Shown: positions 25,791-34,869, counted from the first letter of the stretch. The stretch is DNA of 64,000 bases from an uncultured Trichococcus sp. (GCF_963663645.1 NZ_OY760503.1:1617501-1681500), one strand, 5' to 3'. A program made the numbers and translations. Notes: a model not told the origin generated them from the letters alone.

Positions 25791-26852
25791 ATGAGCACGG
25801 AAAAACTAACACAAGAAGAAATCGACCGCATGATGAGTGAACTGACCCAAGCGCCTGTTGCCGCATCCACAACCATCAGCCAAATGGAGAGCGATATCAT
25901 CGGGGAAGTCGGCAACATCTCAATGTCTCAAGCGGCTACGACATTGTCCGAAATCTTAGGGCATAAAGTACACATCACAACGCCCAAAGTATCCGTCAGA
26001 AGTATCCGTGAGGTGATAGATGCTGCGGTTAAGCCTAAAATCGTTACCGCAATCGGTTTCAAAAAAGGGCTGACAGGGAATAATCTCTTGCTGATGGATG
26101 CACAGGACTCCGTGATCATCGCCAATCTGATGATGGGCGGAGATGGCCAAGTAACCAGTACGGAATTAACGGAATTAGAGCTGAGTGCGGTCGGTGAAGC
26201 CATGAACCAGATGATGGGTTCTTCCGCAACGGCCATGGCAACCATGCTAGGGAAGATGATCGATATTTTCCCTCCGGAAGTGCAGCTGGTTGATGATAAG
26301 GACCACTTCAGCGTCGATATCGGTATGGATAATCTGAATGCGGATGTCTGTCTGATCGCATTCCAACTGGAAGTGGAAGGCATTCTGAAGAGTGAAATCA
26401 TGCAGGTATTCACGATGGACGCGGTCAAAGAAATCTCCGAAATCATGTTGGCGGATCAAGGGGAAGTGCTTGCACCAGTCGAACGGACGCACGAAGCGCG
26501 TAGCGGACAGCCTGCTTTGCAGGCTGAGCCAGAGGTGGTTCCGATTCAAAAACCTGCTTTTCAGGAATTGAATAAATCCGATAGACAGCATCTTCCGCAA
26601 AACTTGGAACTGATACTGGATGTTCCGTTGGAATTCAGTGTGATGCTGGGAGAAAGCAAGAAAACAATCAAAGACATCCTTTCGTTAGGCACAGGCTCTG
26701 TTGTGGAATTGAACAAACTGACGGAAGAACCTTTGAGCATCTATGTGAACGGCAAACGGATCGCGGAAGGCGAAGTTGTAGTGATCAACGAGAATTTCGG
26801 TATCCGCATCACAAACATCCTGAGCAAAGAAAAACGCATCGCAACGCTATAG
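25791..26852 (+). CDS. fliY: Flagellar motor switch phosphatase FliY
   Basis: FliY combines a C-ring FliN domain with CheY-P phosphatase activity in Gram-positives. The 353-residue protein has an N-terminal CheY-binding helix (LTQEEIDRMMSEL), a CheC-like domain with two active helices (DIIGEVGNISMSQAATTL and SAVGEAMNQMMGSSATA), a linker rich in Pro and Glu (about 230-270), and the FliN/SpoA domain with DVPLEFSVMLGESK. It abuts fliM and ends the che operon with a strong terminator. Confidence 0.95.
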   Translation: MSTEKLTQEEIDRMMSELTQAPVAASTTISQMESDIIGEVGNISMSQAATTLSEILGHKVHITTPKVSVRSIREVIDAAVKPKIVTAIGFKKGLTGNNLLLMDAQDSVIIANLMMGGDGQVTSTELTELELSAVGEAMNQMMGSSATAMATMLGKMIDIFPPEVQLVDDKDHFSVDIGMDNLNADVCLIAFQLEVEGILKSEIMQVFTMDAVKEISEIMLADQGEVLAPVERTHEARSGQPALQAEPEVVPIQKPAFQELNKSDRQHLPQNLELILDVPLEFSVMLGESKKTIKDILSLGTGSVVELNKLTEEPLSIYVNGKRIAEGEVVVINENFGIRITNILSKEKRIATL

Positions 26853-26854
26853 AA

Positions 26855-26902
26855 AAGAAGGGCCCAGCTTATGATTCAATGAGCCGGGCCCTTCTTTTTT
26901 TT
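26855..26902 (+). terminator. Terminator of the che-fliM-fliY operon
   Basis: AAGAAGGGCCC and GGGCCCTTCTT form a perfect stem, extended by GCT/AGC after one mismatch, and are followed by eight T. It begins three bases after the fliY stop. Confidence 0.92.
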
Positions 26903-26923
26903 GTGGCCTTACCGGTAGCTGGG

Positions 26924-27175
26924 TGTCGGTTGTTTTGCGGTTTTCGGTATCCGTTCAGCCGACAGATGCGTAATCTCTCGACAGTTCGTGAACCCGTCCT
27001 GGGCGAACGCCCGACAGAAGAGCGATCTGTCGGTTGTTCCGCAATTTTCGGTATCCGTTCAGCCGACAGATGCGTGATCCCTCGACAGTTCGGGAAACCG
27101 TCCTGGGCGAACGCCCGAGAGAGGAACGATCTGTCGGCTGTTTCGCGGTTTTCGGTATCGGTTCAGTAGCCTTTT
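26924..27175. repeat. Hairpin array 5: five 52-bp units in A-B-A-B-A order, CTGTCGG/CCGACAG family
   Basis: A-type units begin at 26924, 27028 and 27132 (TGTCGG stem, CAGCCGACAG right arm). B-type units begin at 26976 and 27080 (GTTCG...CGAAC inner stem). A and B differ in the left half but share the CCGACAG...GATC part in the same 52-bp phase. The array therefore has a 104-bp super-period. It lies between the che operon terminator and the flgM promoter. Confidence 0.88.
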
Positions 27176-27219
27176 TTGATGATTATTTTGTCCATCTTCG
27201 GATTTTCATGGATTGTGAC

Positions 27220-27246
27220 TTAACTTTTCAGCAAAGTGGTCGACAA
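27220..27246 (+). promoter_or_regulatory. Sigma-28 promoter of the flgM operon
   Basis: TTAA (27220-27223), 15 bases, GTCGACAA (27239-27246), two mismatches in the -10. It lies 60 bases before flgM. Confidence 0.6.
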
Positions 27247-27305
27247 TAGTGATGTGGATACAATAAGATAGATACATACTAACCAGTAAAAAAGGAGTGA
27301 GTTGC

Positions 27306-27599
27306 ATGAAAATCGGCAACGGCTATAACAGTTACCTTAAAGCGATCCAAAAGGACACAACCCATAAAGAAACAATCAAGGCTGAACCGCTTAAACCAAG
27401 AGTGAATGAGGCGGCGGTAAAAGTCGAGATTTCCGAAGAAGCGAAACGCTTGGCTGAAACAACGATAGCTAGCGCCCCTAGCGCCAAAGCCCAAGAAATA
27501 AAAGCAGCCATCCAAAATGGTACGTATAAAGTAAGTGCCGATAAAATTGCAGCGGGCATGATGAAAGCGATCGAAGAGCAAGGAGCGGGCTCGGAATGA
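27306..27599 (+). CDS. flgM: Anti-sigma-28 factor FlgM
   Basis: FlgM holds FliA inactive until the hook is complete and is then exported. The 97-residue protein has the usual disordered, charged N-terminal half and a C-terminal sigma-binding half (VEISEEAKRLAE; AQEIKAAIQNGTYKVSADKIAAGMM), the family hallmark. ATG 27306 follows AAAGGAG by eight bases; the GTG at 27297 overlaps that site. The stop overlaps the next ATG. Because a sigma-28-like promoter precedes it, FlgM likely feeds back on its own synthesis. Confidence 0.92.
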   Translation: MKIGNGYNSYLKAIQKDTTHKETIKAEPLKPRVNEAAVKVEISEEAKRLAETTIASAPSAKAQEIKAAIQNGTYKVSADKIAAGMMKAIEEQGAGSE

Positions 27600-27967
27600 T
27601 GGAAACCAGACAAAATGGCTTATCCTTGTTGCTAGCACTCAAAGAAACCTTGCAGCGCGAAAAGCAAGCTTTGATGGCGAATGACAGTGCCGCATTCGAA
27701 AACATTGTCACCGAAAAACAGGCATTTTTAAACCTATTGGAAGAAGCTTCTTTTGAAGACTGTAGCCGTGTTGCTATCGAAAAAGAAGCAAACGAAATAA
27801 GGGAACTGCAGGAATGCAATGTTCTATTGACAAGACAAGCGATGAGTTATCATGACAGCGTTTTGGATGCTTTAAGCGAAGGGATGGAAAAGAAATCCCG
27901 GACGTACTCCAAGAAAGGGCAACTGTCCCCTGTCAAAAATGCAGGTCTGTTCAATCAATCAGTGTAA
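27596..27967 (+). CDS. flgN: Flagellar export chaperone FlgN-like
   Basis: FlgN escorts the hook-filament junction proteins FlgK and FlgL to the export gate. The 123-residue protein is almost entirely helical, with heptad-like patterns through most of its length and a basic, disordered tail. Its sequence is poorly conserved, as usual; the call rests on size, helicity and its place between flgM and flgK. It starts at ATG 27596, overlapping flgM by four bases. Confidence 0.8.
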   Translation: MMETRQNGLSLLLALKETLQREKQALMANDSAAFENIVTEKQAFLNLLEEASFEDCSRVAIEKEANEIRELQECNVLLTRQAMSYHDSVLDALSEGMEKKSRTYSKKGQLSPVKNAGLFNQSV

Positions 27968-27979
27968 GGTGGAGGTAGC

Positions 27980-29503
27980 ATGGCAGGATTATTTGGAGTA
28001 CTAAAAGCAGGAACGAACGGCATGAGCGCAGCGCAGGCGGCGATGCAGACAACAAGCAACAACATTTCAAACGCCAATACGGAAGGCTACTCCCGCCAAC
28101 GGGTGAATTTGGTAACGAACAATCCTTACACGCTTTCTGGAGTGGGCCAACTCGGAACAGGCGTACGCATGGAATCCGTCACACGTGTCGTCGACGATTA
28201 TTTGGTGAAGCAAACGTTCACGGAAAATGGTTCTTTGGAAAAATTCACGCAAAAAGCGGATGTATTGGGCCAACTGGAGTCCGTTTTCAACGAACCTTCC
28301 GAAACGGGTTTGAACAATAAACTGACCGAGTTTTATGAATCCTGGAAATATCTGGGGAATAATCCGGAACTGACGACATCCAAAACGATGGTCAGTCAGC
28401 AGGCGCAGACATTGACGGATACGGTCTCGCATATGGGCGCGCAATTGGACACCCTTCAGGAAGGCACCGTTCAGGCAATTTCAAAGAAAGTCTTGGACTT
28501 CAACACGAAAGTCGAGCAACTGGAGGCAATCAACACGCAAATTTTTTCCGTGGTCACAAAAGGCGAAATGCCGAATACCTTATTGGATCAGCGGGATCAA
28601 TTGGTGGGGGAAATCTCAGGCATCACTTCGGTGGAAGTGAAGACGGATGCTTACCAACGGACATTCATCAGTATTGAGGGTGAAGAAATTCTCGGAGCAA
28701 ATAAGCGCCAAGAATTAAGTGTAGCAATCGGAGCTGCTTCCGGAGACGGAACACGCATCTCGACCAACGGCAGCACCTCGAAAACGGTCGAATCATCCGA
28801 AGCTTTCCCAGCCGGAACGCTGTTGCTTCAGAAAACTGCTGAAGACGGTTCGGTGCAGTTTACGGAGCTCTCCAGCAAGAGCGGCCATATCAGCGGTTCC
28901 CAAGAAGCCCTGGTCGAAATCGATCGAGGCATCCAGGAATTGAACCAGCTGGTCTCGACTGTGGCAAAAGCGGTCAATTTGGTTCATAGCGACAATGGAA
29001 CCGGGATTCCCTTTTTTGATTTGGGGGATGATCCGGATAATATCATTTCCAACTTCAAAGTGAATGCCGCCATCACGGAGGATCCAAGCAAGATTGTTTC
29101 AGGCAAATCGTTAACGGGCCAGATAGCCGGTGACGGCACCCGGGCGCGCGCCATTTCCGATATCCACTCAGCCGCGCTCAGCTACGCTTCGGAAGAACCG
29201 CTCGCTTTTGATGCGGACACGATGAAGATTATAGCGCAGCCAAATGGCACGACAACCGCGGATGCGTACAATGACATCATCACCCGAGTGGGGATTTCAA
29301 AGCAACAGGCCGACTTCATGATGGAGAACCAAAATGAAGTGGTTTCCTTCCTTGAGCAAAGGAAGAGTTCCATTTCAGGCGTTTCCATAAACGAAGAGGT
29401 TGTGAACATCATGAAATTCCAAAGTGCATTTCAGGCAAACGCTAAGGTGTTGGCCGTCACCTCCGAGATGCTGGACACTCTAATCAACCGGACGGGGGTA
29501 TAA
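27980..29503 (+). CDS. flgK: Flagellar hook-associated protein 1 FlgK
   Basis: FlgK is the first hook-filament junction protein. The 507-residue protein has the N-terminal rod/hook motif MQTTSNNISNANTEGYSRQRV and the C-terminal helix SGVSINEEVVNIMKFQSAFQANAKVLAV...LINRTG, both typical of FlgK. GGTGGAGG precedes the ATG. It is about the length of the Bacillus protein and is followed two bases after its stop by flgL. Confidence 0.95.
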   Translation: MAGLFGVLKAGTNGMSAAQAAMQTTSNNISNANTEGYSRQRVNLVTNNPYTLSGVGQLGTGVRMESVTRVVDDYLVKQTFTENGSLEKFTQKADVLGQLESVFNEPSETGLNNKLTEFYESWKYLGNNPELTTSKTMVSQQAQTLTDTVSHMGAQLDTLQEGTVQAISKKVLDFNTKVEQLEAINTQIFSVVTKGEMPNTLLDQRDQLVGEISGITSVEVKTDAYQRTFISIEGEEILGANKRQELSVAIGAASGDGTRISTNGSTSKTVESSEAFPAGTLLLQKTAEDGSVQFTELSSKSGHISGSQEALVEIDRGIQELNQLVSTVAKAVNLVHSDNGTGIPFFDLGDDPDNIISNFKVNAAITEDPSKIVSGKSLTGQIAGDGTRARAISDIHSAALSYASEEPLAFDADTMKIIAQPNGTTTADAYNDIITRVGISKQQADFMMENQNEVVSFLEQRKSSISGVSINEEVVNIMKFQSAFQANAKVLAVTSEMLDTLINRTGV

Positions 29504-29505
29504 AC

Positions 29506-30465
29506 ATGCGCATCACGGATAGAATCACCGCAACGAACATGATCCAAAGCATTAATCGAAGCCAAGGCAAGTTGGAAAAATACAACAACCAATTGTCTTC
29601 GATGAAGGAAATCAGCAAACCATCCGATGATCCACTAAGGGCATCGCAAATCATGAATTTGAACAACAGCTTGATCCAGAATGAAGAATTTTCCGTAACG
29701 ATTGCAGACACCGTCGATTGGACCAACATGCAGGATTCCGCGTTGGAAAATGCTACCAATTCGCTCAGACGGATCACGACGCTGATCCAGTCGGCTTCCA
29801 CCGGAACGATGTCGGATTCGGACCGTCAAGCCGTAAAAGCGGAAATGGAAACCGAAATCAGCACAATGGTCGACTCATTGAACACAAATTTTGGCGGCAA
29901 ATATGTCTTCTCCGGCATGAACACGACGACCAAGCCATTTGAAATCAGTCGGGATGCTGCAGGCGCAATGACCGGTATTCAGTACCAAGGGACAGTTGAC
30001 GAAACCGATGCAAACGGCAATGTCATCCCAGTAAAAGCTGATTTATCACGCCCAATCGCGACAGGCGTGGATGTCTCGCTGAAGACGGATGGCAGACAAT
30101 TGATGAACGAGCAGGGCACGCCAGCAGAAAAAGATGATTTGGGTACCTTCATTGCGGATGCGCTGAAAGCTTTGGATGCGAACGATACCGAAGCCCTCTC
30201 CGGGAAACTGTTGGCACGTTCAAACGCGGAGACCGAGAATGTCGTCAATATGCGGACCGAAATTGGAGCAATCTCCAACCGCCTGAAATCCGCCCAAGAA
30301 CGGAACACTTCCGAAAACATCAACCTCAAGTCGATCCGTTCCAACAAACAGGACGTGGACTTGGCCGAGAAATACATGGAATTCACGATGGAACAGCAGG
30401 CTTTCCAAGCATCCTTGGCTATGGGCACCAAGATTCTTCAGACCAATATTTTAGACTATCTATAA
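29506..30465 (+). CDS. flgL: Flagellar hook-associated protein 3 FlgL
   Basis: FlgL forms the second junction ring and is related to flagellin. The 319-residue protein has the N-terminal helix MRITDRITATNMIQSINR, a flagellin-like middle (FGGKYVFSGMNTTTKPF) and the C-terminal helix DLAEKYMEFTMEQQAFQASLA...TNILDYL. It follows flgK by two bases. The terminator stem overlaps its last codons. Confidence 0.95.
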   Translation: MRITDRITATNMIQSINRSQGKLEKYNNQLSSMKEISKPSDDPLRASQIMNLNNSLIQNEEFSVTIADTVDWTNMQDSALENATNSLRRITTLIQSASTGTMSDSDRQAVKAEMETEISTMVDSLNTNFGGKYVFSGMNTTTKPFEISRDAAGAMTGIQYQGTVDETDANGNVIPVKADLSRPIATGVDVSLKTDGRQLMNEQGTPAEKDDLGTFIADALKALDANDTEALSGKLLARSNAETENVVNMRTEIGAISNRLKSAQERNTSENINLKSIRSNKQDVDLAEKYMEFTMEQQAFQASLAMGTKILQTNILDYL

Positions 30466-30483
30466 GATAGTCTTTTTTTTTAT
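30454..30483 (+). terminator. Terminator of the flgM-flgL operon
   Basis: GACTATC and GATAGTC form a perfect 7-bp stem followed by nine T. The left arm lies inside the last codons of flgL. Confidence 0.85.
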
Positions 30484-30511
30484 TATTTTTTGAAATTCAG
30501 CAAAATAATGC

Positions 30512-30538
30512 TTAACTATTTCAGACCCGCTCCGATTA
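30512..30538 (+). promoter_or_regulatory. Sigma-28 promoter of flagellin
   Basis: TTAA (30512-30515), 15 bases, TCCGATTA (30531-30538), followed by an AT-rich leader and GGAGG before the fliC ATG. Confidence 0.8.
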
Positions 30539-30592
30539 TATAGATATAGGCAAGGCCTTAACAAAACGAACATACACTAGGAGGAAATACAC

Positions 30593-31603
30593 ATGAGAAT
30601 CGGAACAAACGTAGCAGCAATAAATACTTATTCAAACTTATCAGCAGCCAACTCTTCAAAAGCAGGCTCATTAGCAAAACTATCTTCAGGCTTACGCATC
30701 AATAAAGCTGGGGACGACGCAGCCGGGCTTGCAATCTCTGAAAAAATGAAAAACCAGGTGAGCGGATTGACGCAAGCAAGCCGCAACGCCCAGGATGGCA
30801 TCTCTTTGATCCAAACGGCCGAAGGCGGTTTGAGCGAAACACACAGTATTCTGAATCGTATGCGCGACCTTACCGTCCAAGCAGCGAATGATACCAATTC
30901 AACAGAGGATAGAGCAGCAATCCAAACTGAAATTAAATCATTGAACGAAGAAATTGACCGTATTTCCAAAGACACCAAATTCAATGGTAAAGCACTTCTT
31001 GACGGAGATGGTGGTTCGGTTAATATCCAAATTGGCGCCAATGCAGATGATCAAGCGCTTGAGCTGGACTTGTCTCATGGGTTCGGGACTAGATCTACCA
31101 GTACTCTGGAAACTGATGCAAAAGATGCAGATGATTTGGTCGGTACCACTAAAGACGACTTAGATGCTGCTATAGCTGGTGGTGATCCTACTACGATTTC
31201 TGATGCACAAGATGATTATGATGCTGCTGTTGAAGATGCTGCTGCTAAATCTAAAGCTGTTGTTGAAGCTGGCGCTGACGAATCGGGATTAAACATAGCG
31301 AGAATAAATGTGTCAACTGCTGAAGATGCTAAGGCAGCAACAACAGCCCTTGATTCAGCCATTCAAAAAGTATCTGATGCTCGTGCAGGGTTAGGCGCAA
31401 ATCAAAACCGCTTGGATCACACAATCAATAACTTATCGACAACAAAGGAAAATTTAGCTGATGCAAACTCACGTATCGTTGACGTGGATATGGCTGAAGA
31501 AATGACTTCATTCACGAAGTCAAACATCTTGGCGCAAGCTGCAACTTCTATGTTGGCGCAAGCGAACCAAATGCCACAATCTGTTCTTTCTTTGTTACAA
31601 TAA
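30593..31603 (+). CDS. fliC: Flagellin
   Basis: This is the filament subunit (hag/fliC). The 336-residue protein has conserved termini: MRIGTNVAAINTYSNLSAAN..., LSSGLRINKAGDDAAGLAISEKM at the start and LADANSRIVDVDMAEEM...MPQSVLSLLQ at the end. The variable, surface-exposed centre (about 165-245) is rich in Ala and Asp and mostly uses GCT and GAT codons, unlike the flanks. AGGAGG precedes the ATG. It is a single-gene unit with its own sigma-28 promoter and terminator, as suits a very abundant protein. FliS, its chaperone, is encoded 2 kb downstream. Confidence 0.96.
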   Translation: MRIGTNVAAINTYSNLSAANSSKAGSLAKLSSGLRINKAGDDAAGLAISEKMKNQVSGLTQASRNAQDGISLIQTAEGGLSETHSILNRMRDLTVQAANDTNSTEDRAAIQTEIKSLNEEIDRISKDTKFNGKALLDGDGGSVNIQIGANADDQALELDLSHGFGTRSTSTLETDAKDADDLVGTTKDDLDAAIAGGDPTTISDAQDDYDAAVEDAAAKSKAVVEAGADESGLNIARINVSTAEDAKAATTALDSAIQKVSDARAGLGANQNRLDHTINNLSTTKENLADANSRIVDVDMAEEMTSFTKSNILAQAATSMLAQANQMPQSVLSLLQ

Positions 31604-31614
31604 TAGCTTCCGAT

Positions 31615-31650
31615 CAAAGGCCGGCCATATGGCTGGCCTTTGGTTGTTTT
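31615..31650 (+). terminator. Terminator of fliC
   Basis: CAAAGGCCGGCCA and TGGCTGGCCTTTG form a 13-bp stem with one wobble and a two-base loop, then GGTTGTTTT, 11 bases after the stop. Confidence 0.85.
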
Positions 31651-31739
31651 ATGGGATCAAAAATACTATCATGTCGTAAAGCGGCACCAGCCAGCTTCAC
31701 TAATAAGACCATACTCTCAGTAAAGAACGGAGTGAAAAA

Positions 31740-33216
31740 ATGAGCGTATCCAGCAATATCAATTTTTTGGGATCCTATTCAGGGATCACTTCCGAATCAA
31801 TCGATTCCTTGATCGCCGCGCAATCCGGCAAATTGACCCAATACAGCAACCAGAAAGAAGCCTTGACCAAAGAAAAAGCTGCCTGGTCTGACATTCAAAC
31901 ACGGTTGACCAATCTCAACACAAAAATGGACACCCTCATGGATCCAAAAAGTTTCTTTTCAAAAAAAACTACGAGTTCCGATGAAACAAAGCTCGCGGTC
32001 AGTGCGGGAACCAACGCCGTTCCTGGAAAGTATGAAATCACCGTCGAGAGATTAGCAAGCGCTTCTCGATTGACTTCCGGACAGATTCTGACGACCGGCC
32101 AAACAAACACCACTGCGCTAGGTTTCGAAGGCACATTCAAATTGTCTAGTCAGGATACAAACGAAATCGGCTCAAGCGATCCGAAAACACTGAAGCAGGT
32201 GGATATCACCATTGCCAATACGGATAGCTTGAAGGATGTCATCACCAAAATAAACGCCCAAACAAAAGACAGCGGCATTTCCGCTACGATCATCGACGGC
32301 CGCTTGTCCCTGGCGGATGCGCAGTTGGGTGACCGGACGATCGCTGTGACCAGTGCCACGGATCTGGCTGATAAGCTGGCCTTGGATCCTGCTGCGACCG
32401 GGACAGCCAAAGCCACCCTGGCTGCCGGAACTTCAGCCAAGGTGACCGTCAACAATACAATCACCTTGGAGCGCAACAGCAACACGATCACTGATGCGAT
32501 CGAAGGCATGACGCTCAATCTGAAGGCAACTACAGCGGGCTTCTCCTGTGTCCGTATCTGTTGCGGATGACACAGACAACACCCTGAAGGTCGTAAAGGA
32601 TTTCGTTGAGCAATACAACTCGACAGTGAGCTTCATCACCGAAAAGCTGTCGGTCGGCAATCCGTCTTCCGAGACCAACGTGTCGGGTGCGCTCAGCGGT
32701 GACAGCACTCTGATGCGTCTGCAATCCAGCCTGAGACAAATGCTGACCGGCGGGGTGGCAATCCAGAAAACGGATCCTTCCGACCCGAATGAAGCACAAA
32801 AATTTGATTTTATCGGTTCGCTGGGTATTTCTGTCGACCGCTACGGCAAAGCCAGCATCGATGAGACCAAACTGAAGGAAGTCATCACAAAGGAACCTGA
32901 TCGGGTTGCCGGCTTCTTCAGCAGAAGCATTACGGTTGACGGGACCACCGAAAAGAAAAAAGTTGGTTTGGCAGATAAACTACAGACTGTGGTAAACAGT
33001 TTTGTCGATTCCAAAGACGGGATGATCACCGCCAAAAACAAAACGTATGATAAAGCGATGGATGACATCGCCAAGAAAATTGAAGCATTCAATGTACGGA
33101 TGGAAGCGCAACGAGAGCGCTACGTTAAGACCTTTACGGCGTTGGACACGGCGATGATGCAAGCCGAGTCGCAGATGTCCTATCTGTCTAGCCAGTTGAC
33201 CAGTTCCAATGACTAA
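31740..33216 (+). pseudogene. fliD: Filament cap protein FliD, broken by a one-base frameshift
   Basis: FliD caps the growing filament and is needed to polymerise flagellin outside the cell. The first frame (31740-32570) gives the N-terminal part (GITSESIDSLIAAQSGKLTQ...) and stops after a few non-homologous residues. The second frame (to 33216) gives the rest (VSVSVADDTDNTLKVVKDFVEQYN ... QMSYLSSQL). The frames join perfectly if one T at 32541-32542 (context GGGCTTCTCC) is dropped, giving TTAGSPVSVSVADD, the expected FliD linker. No slippery heptamer is seen. Intact length would be about 491 residues. This is either a real mutation (or phase-variable loss) or a base-calling error. Confidence 0.88.
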
Positions 33217-33235
33217 TGATCACGGAGGAAAGAAG

Positions 33236-33601
33236 GTGTCGGGAAAGATGCAGGACGCAGATTTCACTAAGCAAAGATTGGATGTTTTACTGGAGATGAA
33301 GCAACTATTTGATTCATGGGACGGCACAGCGACACACGGAATCAAAGTGATCGAACAAAATAAAAAAAATATCGCTTCTCTGCAAAGATTTGATAAGATT
33401 GAAGACATGAGTCCCTTTTCCAAATCAGAAAATGAATTACTCATCCAGGTTATTCAAAAACAGAAATTAGTGATGTATACTTTAAGGAACAGTAAGGAAG
33501 AACTGCTTCAGAAAGCAAAAAAAGTGAATCAAAAAAGCCGCATCATCGAAAGCTATATAAATATGAAGAAAACGCCGGTTTTTGTTGATAGAGGCATGTG
33601 A
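33236..33601 (+). CDS. FliT-like flagellar protein between fliD and fliS
   Basis: The 121-residue protein is basic and mostly helical, with no clear family motif. Its size and position between fliD and fliS match FliT-type chaperones (FliD escorts) of Gram-positive flagellar operons, and this is the main basis for the call. GTG 33236 is chosen because GGAGG lies seven bases ahead; the ATG at 33209, inside the end of fliD, lacks one. If fliD is really inactive, this gene would be without a client, yet it is intact. Confidence 0.65.
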   Translation: MSGKMQDADFTKQRLDVLLEMKQLFDSWDGTATHGIKVIEQNKKNIASLQRFDKIEDMSPFSKSENELLIQVIQKQKLVMYTLRNSKEELLQKAKKVNQKSRIIESYINMKKTPVFVDRGM

Positions 33602-33614
33602 ATGGGAGAGAAAA

Positions 33615-33977
33615 ATGTATAACCGAAATAAGCAGAATGTTTATCTACAGAACCAAGTTATGACGGCAACGCCAAAGAAATTGATTATCCTGCTTTATGA
33701 TGGCTGCATCAAATTCATGAATTTAGCGGAACGGGCGATCCTGGACAAGAAAATGGAGGATGCGCACATTAATCTGATCAAAGCCCAGAACATCGTCATG
33801 GAACTAAAGGCGACATTGAATTTTGAGGACGGGGCAGCAATCGCTGAAGAACTTGATACAATTTATGGCCATCTCAATGCGGCACTGATAAAAGCGAACG
33901 TCGACAAAGATGCGGAGCAAGTGAAAAAATGTTGCAGCATCATGCAGGATTTGAGAACATCGTGGGTTGAGGTTTAA
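33615..33977 (+). CDS. fliS: Flagellin export chaperone FliS
   Basis: FliS binds the flagellin C-terminus and prevents early polymerisation. The 120-residue protein has the family motifs YLQNQVMTATPKKLIILLYDGCIKFMNLA near the start and LDTIYGHLNAALIKAN. ATG 33615 follows GGGAGAG; an earlier ATG at 33582 lies inside the fliT-like gene. It ends the fliD operon, with a hairpin terminator just after. Confidence 0.95.
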   Translation: MYNRNKQNVYLQNQVMTATPKKLIILLYDGCIKFMNLAERAILDKKMEDAHINLIKAQNIVMELKATLNFEDGAAIAEELDTIYGHLNAALIKANVDKDAEQVKKCCSIMQDLRTSWVEV

Positions 33978-33996
33978 TTTAAAAAAATACAGAAAC

Positions 33997-34027
33997 AGAG
34001 TGTGCCTTGCGCATGCTCTATTTTTTT
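33997..34027 (+). terminator. Terminator of the fliD-fliS operon
   Basis: AGAGTGTGC and GCGCATGCTCT pair (two-base bulge, one wobble), then ATTTTTTT. It lies 20 bases after the fliS stop. Confidence 0.7.
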
Positions 34028-34463
34028 GGCATGCGCCCGGAAGGGGTGACAACTTTAATGCTGGTTCCACATTCTTGTCTTCATAGTACTATACGACTAA
34101 TTGGATTGAATTGTATTTTTCTTCTTTATAATTTTAATTAACAAACAATCTCTACTTGAAATCGCTATTTTTGAGTTGAATTTCACACTTTTTTCATGTA
34201 GTGCAGCCATAGAGAGAACCTAAATCTGATCTGGTTGTGTTGTGGTGACTTAATCATGTCAGATATGGGTTTTGTTTTTGTATGCCCACTGAACTTTTCG
34301 CCGAAAATAGCATTAAATTGTTGGTTACCCTAGAGGCTTACGGACAATAGATTGAAGAAAATTGCAATGTTTAATACTTGTGAAGTGGGGTATAATAAGT
34401 AAGATTGACGGAATGAATGTGAAAAAAATGTGAACAAAACAGTACGTAGAGTGGGGATAATGA
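34028..34463 (+). promoter_or_regulatory. AT-rich leader region before flgB; sigma-A promoter
   Basis: The roughly 440-base gap holds no convincing reading frame and is clearly more AT-rich than its surroundings. A TATAAT at 34391-34396 with TGTTTA 17 bases upstream is the likely main promoter of the long basal-body operon. A weaker sigma-28-like element (TATG, 15 bases, GCCGAAAA at 34300-34307) lies upstream. The transcript would have a leader of about 60 bases from the TATAAT. This would be the site of any class II/master control of the operon. Confidence 0.5.
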
Positions 34464-34844
34464 ATGAATGACATAAATTATAGCTTGCTGAGAAATGCAT
34501 TAAATGCATCCTCTATGCGGCAAGAGATTATTTCGAGTAACATTTCGAATGTTAATACAGACAACTATAAAGTGGGGCAAGTTCAATTTGAATCGCTTTT
34601 AAGTCAAGCAAACAATAGTTTGAAAATGAAACAAACGAACGCCTTGCATATCGGCTTCGACGATTTGTCCCAAATTGATCCGGTGGTGACAAAAAGGACG
34701 GATACTGCTGTCAAAGAGAACGGAAACAATGTGGACATTGACATGGAGATGGCGAATCAAGCTCAAAACAGTTTGTACTACAACGCATTAGTAACGCAAT
34801 TGAATGCCAAGTATGGCCTTCTCAATACTGCTATATCCAGTTGA
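34464..34844 (+). CDS. flgB: Flagellar basal-body rod protein FlgB
   Basis: FlgB is a proximal rod subunit. The 126-residue protein starts with a rod-type helix and the motif MRQEIISSNISNVNTDNYKV, and ends with MEMANQAQNSLYYNALVTQLNAKYGLLNTAI, the standard FlgB ends. It opens the long basal-body operon. GTGGGGAT precedes the ATG, which is read as ATGAATGAC from 34464. Confidence 0.94.
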   Translation: MNDINYSLLRNALNASSMRQEIISSNISNVNTDNYKVGQVQFESLLSQANNSLKMKQTNALHIGFDDLSQIDPVVTKRTDTAVKENGNNVDIDMEMANQAQNSLYYNALVTQLNAKYGLLNTAISS

Positions 34845-34869
34845 TAAATGAAAGGGGTTAAAAGAACGG

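Noticed and set aside
31677-31703. Sigma-28 promoter before fliD (TAAA, 15 bases, TTCACTAA)
   Set aside because: The spacer fits, but the -10 matches at only four of eight positions, so I did not list it as a feature.
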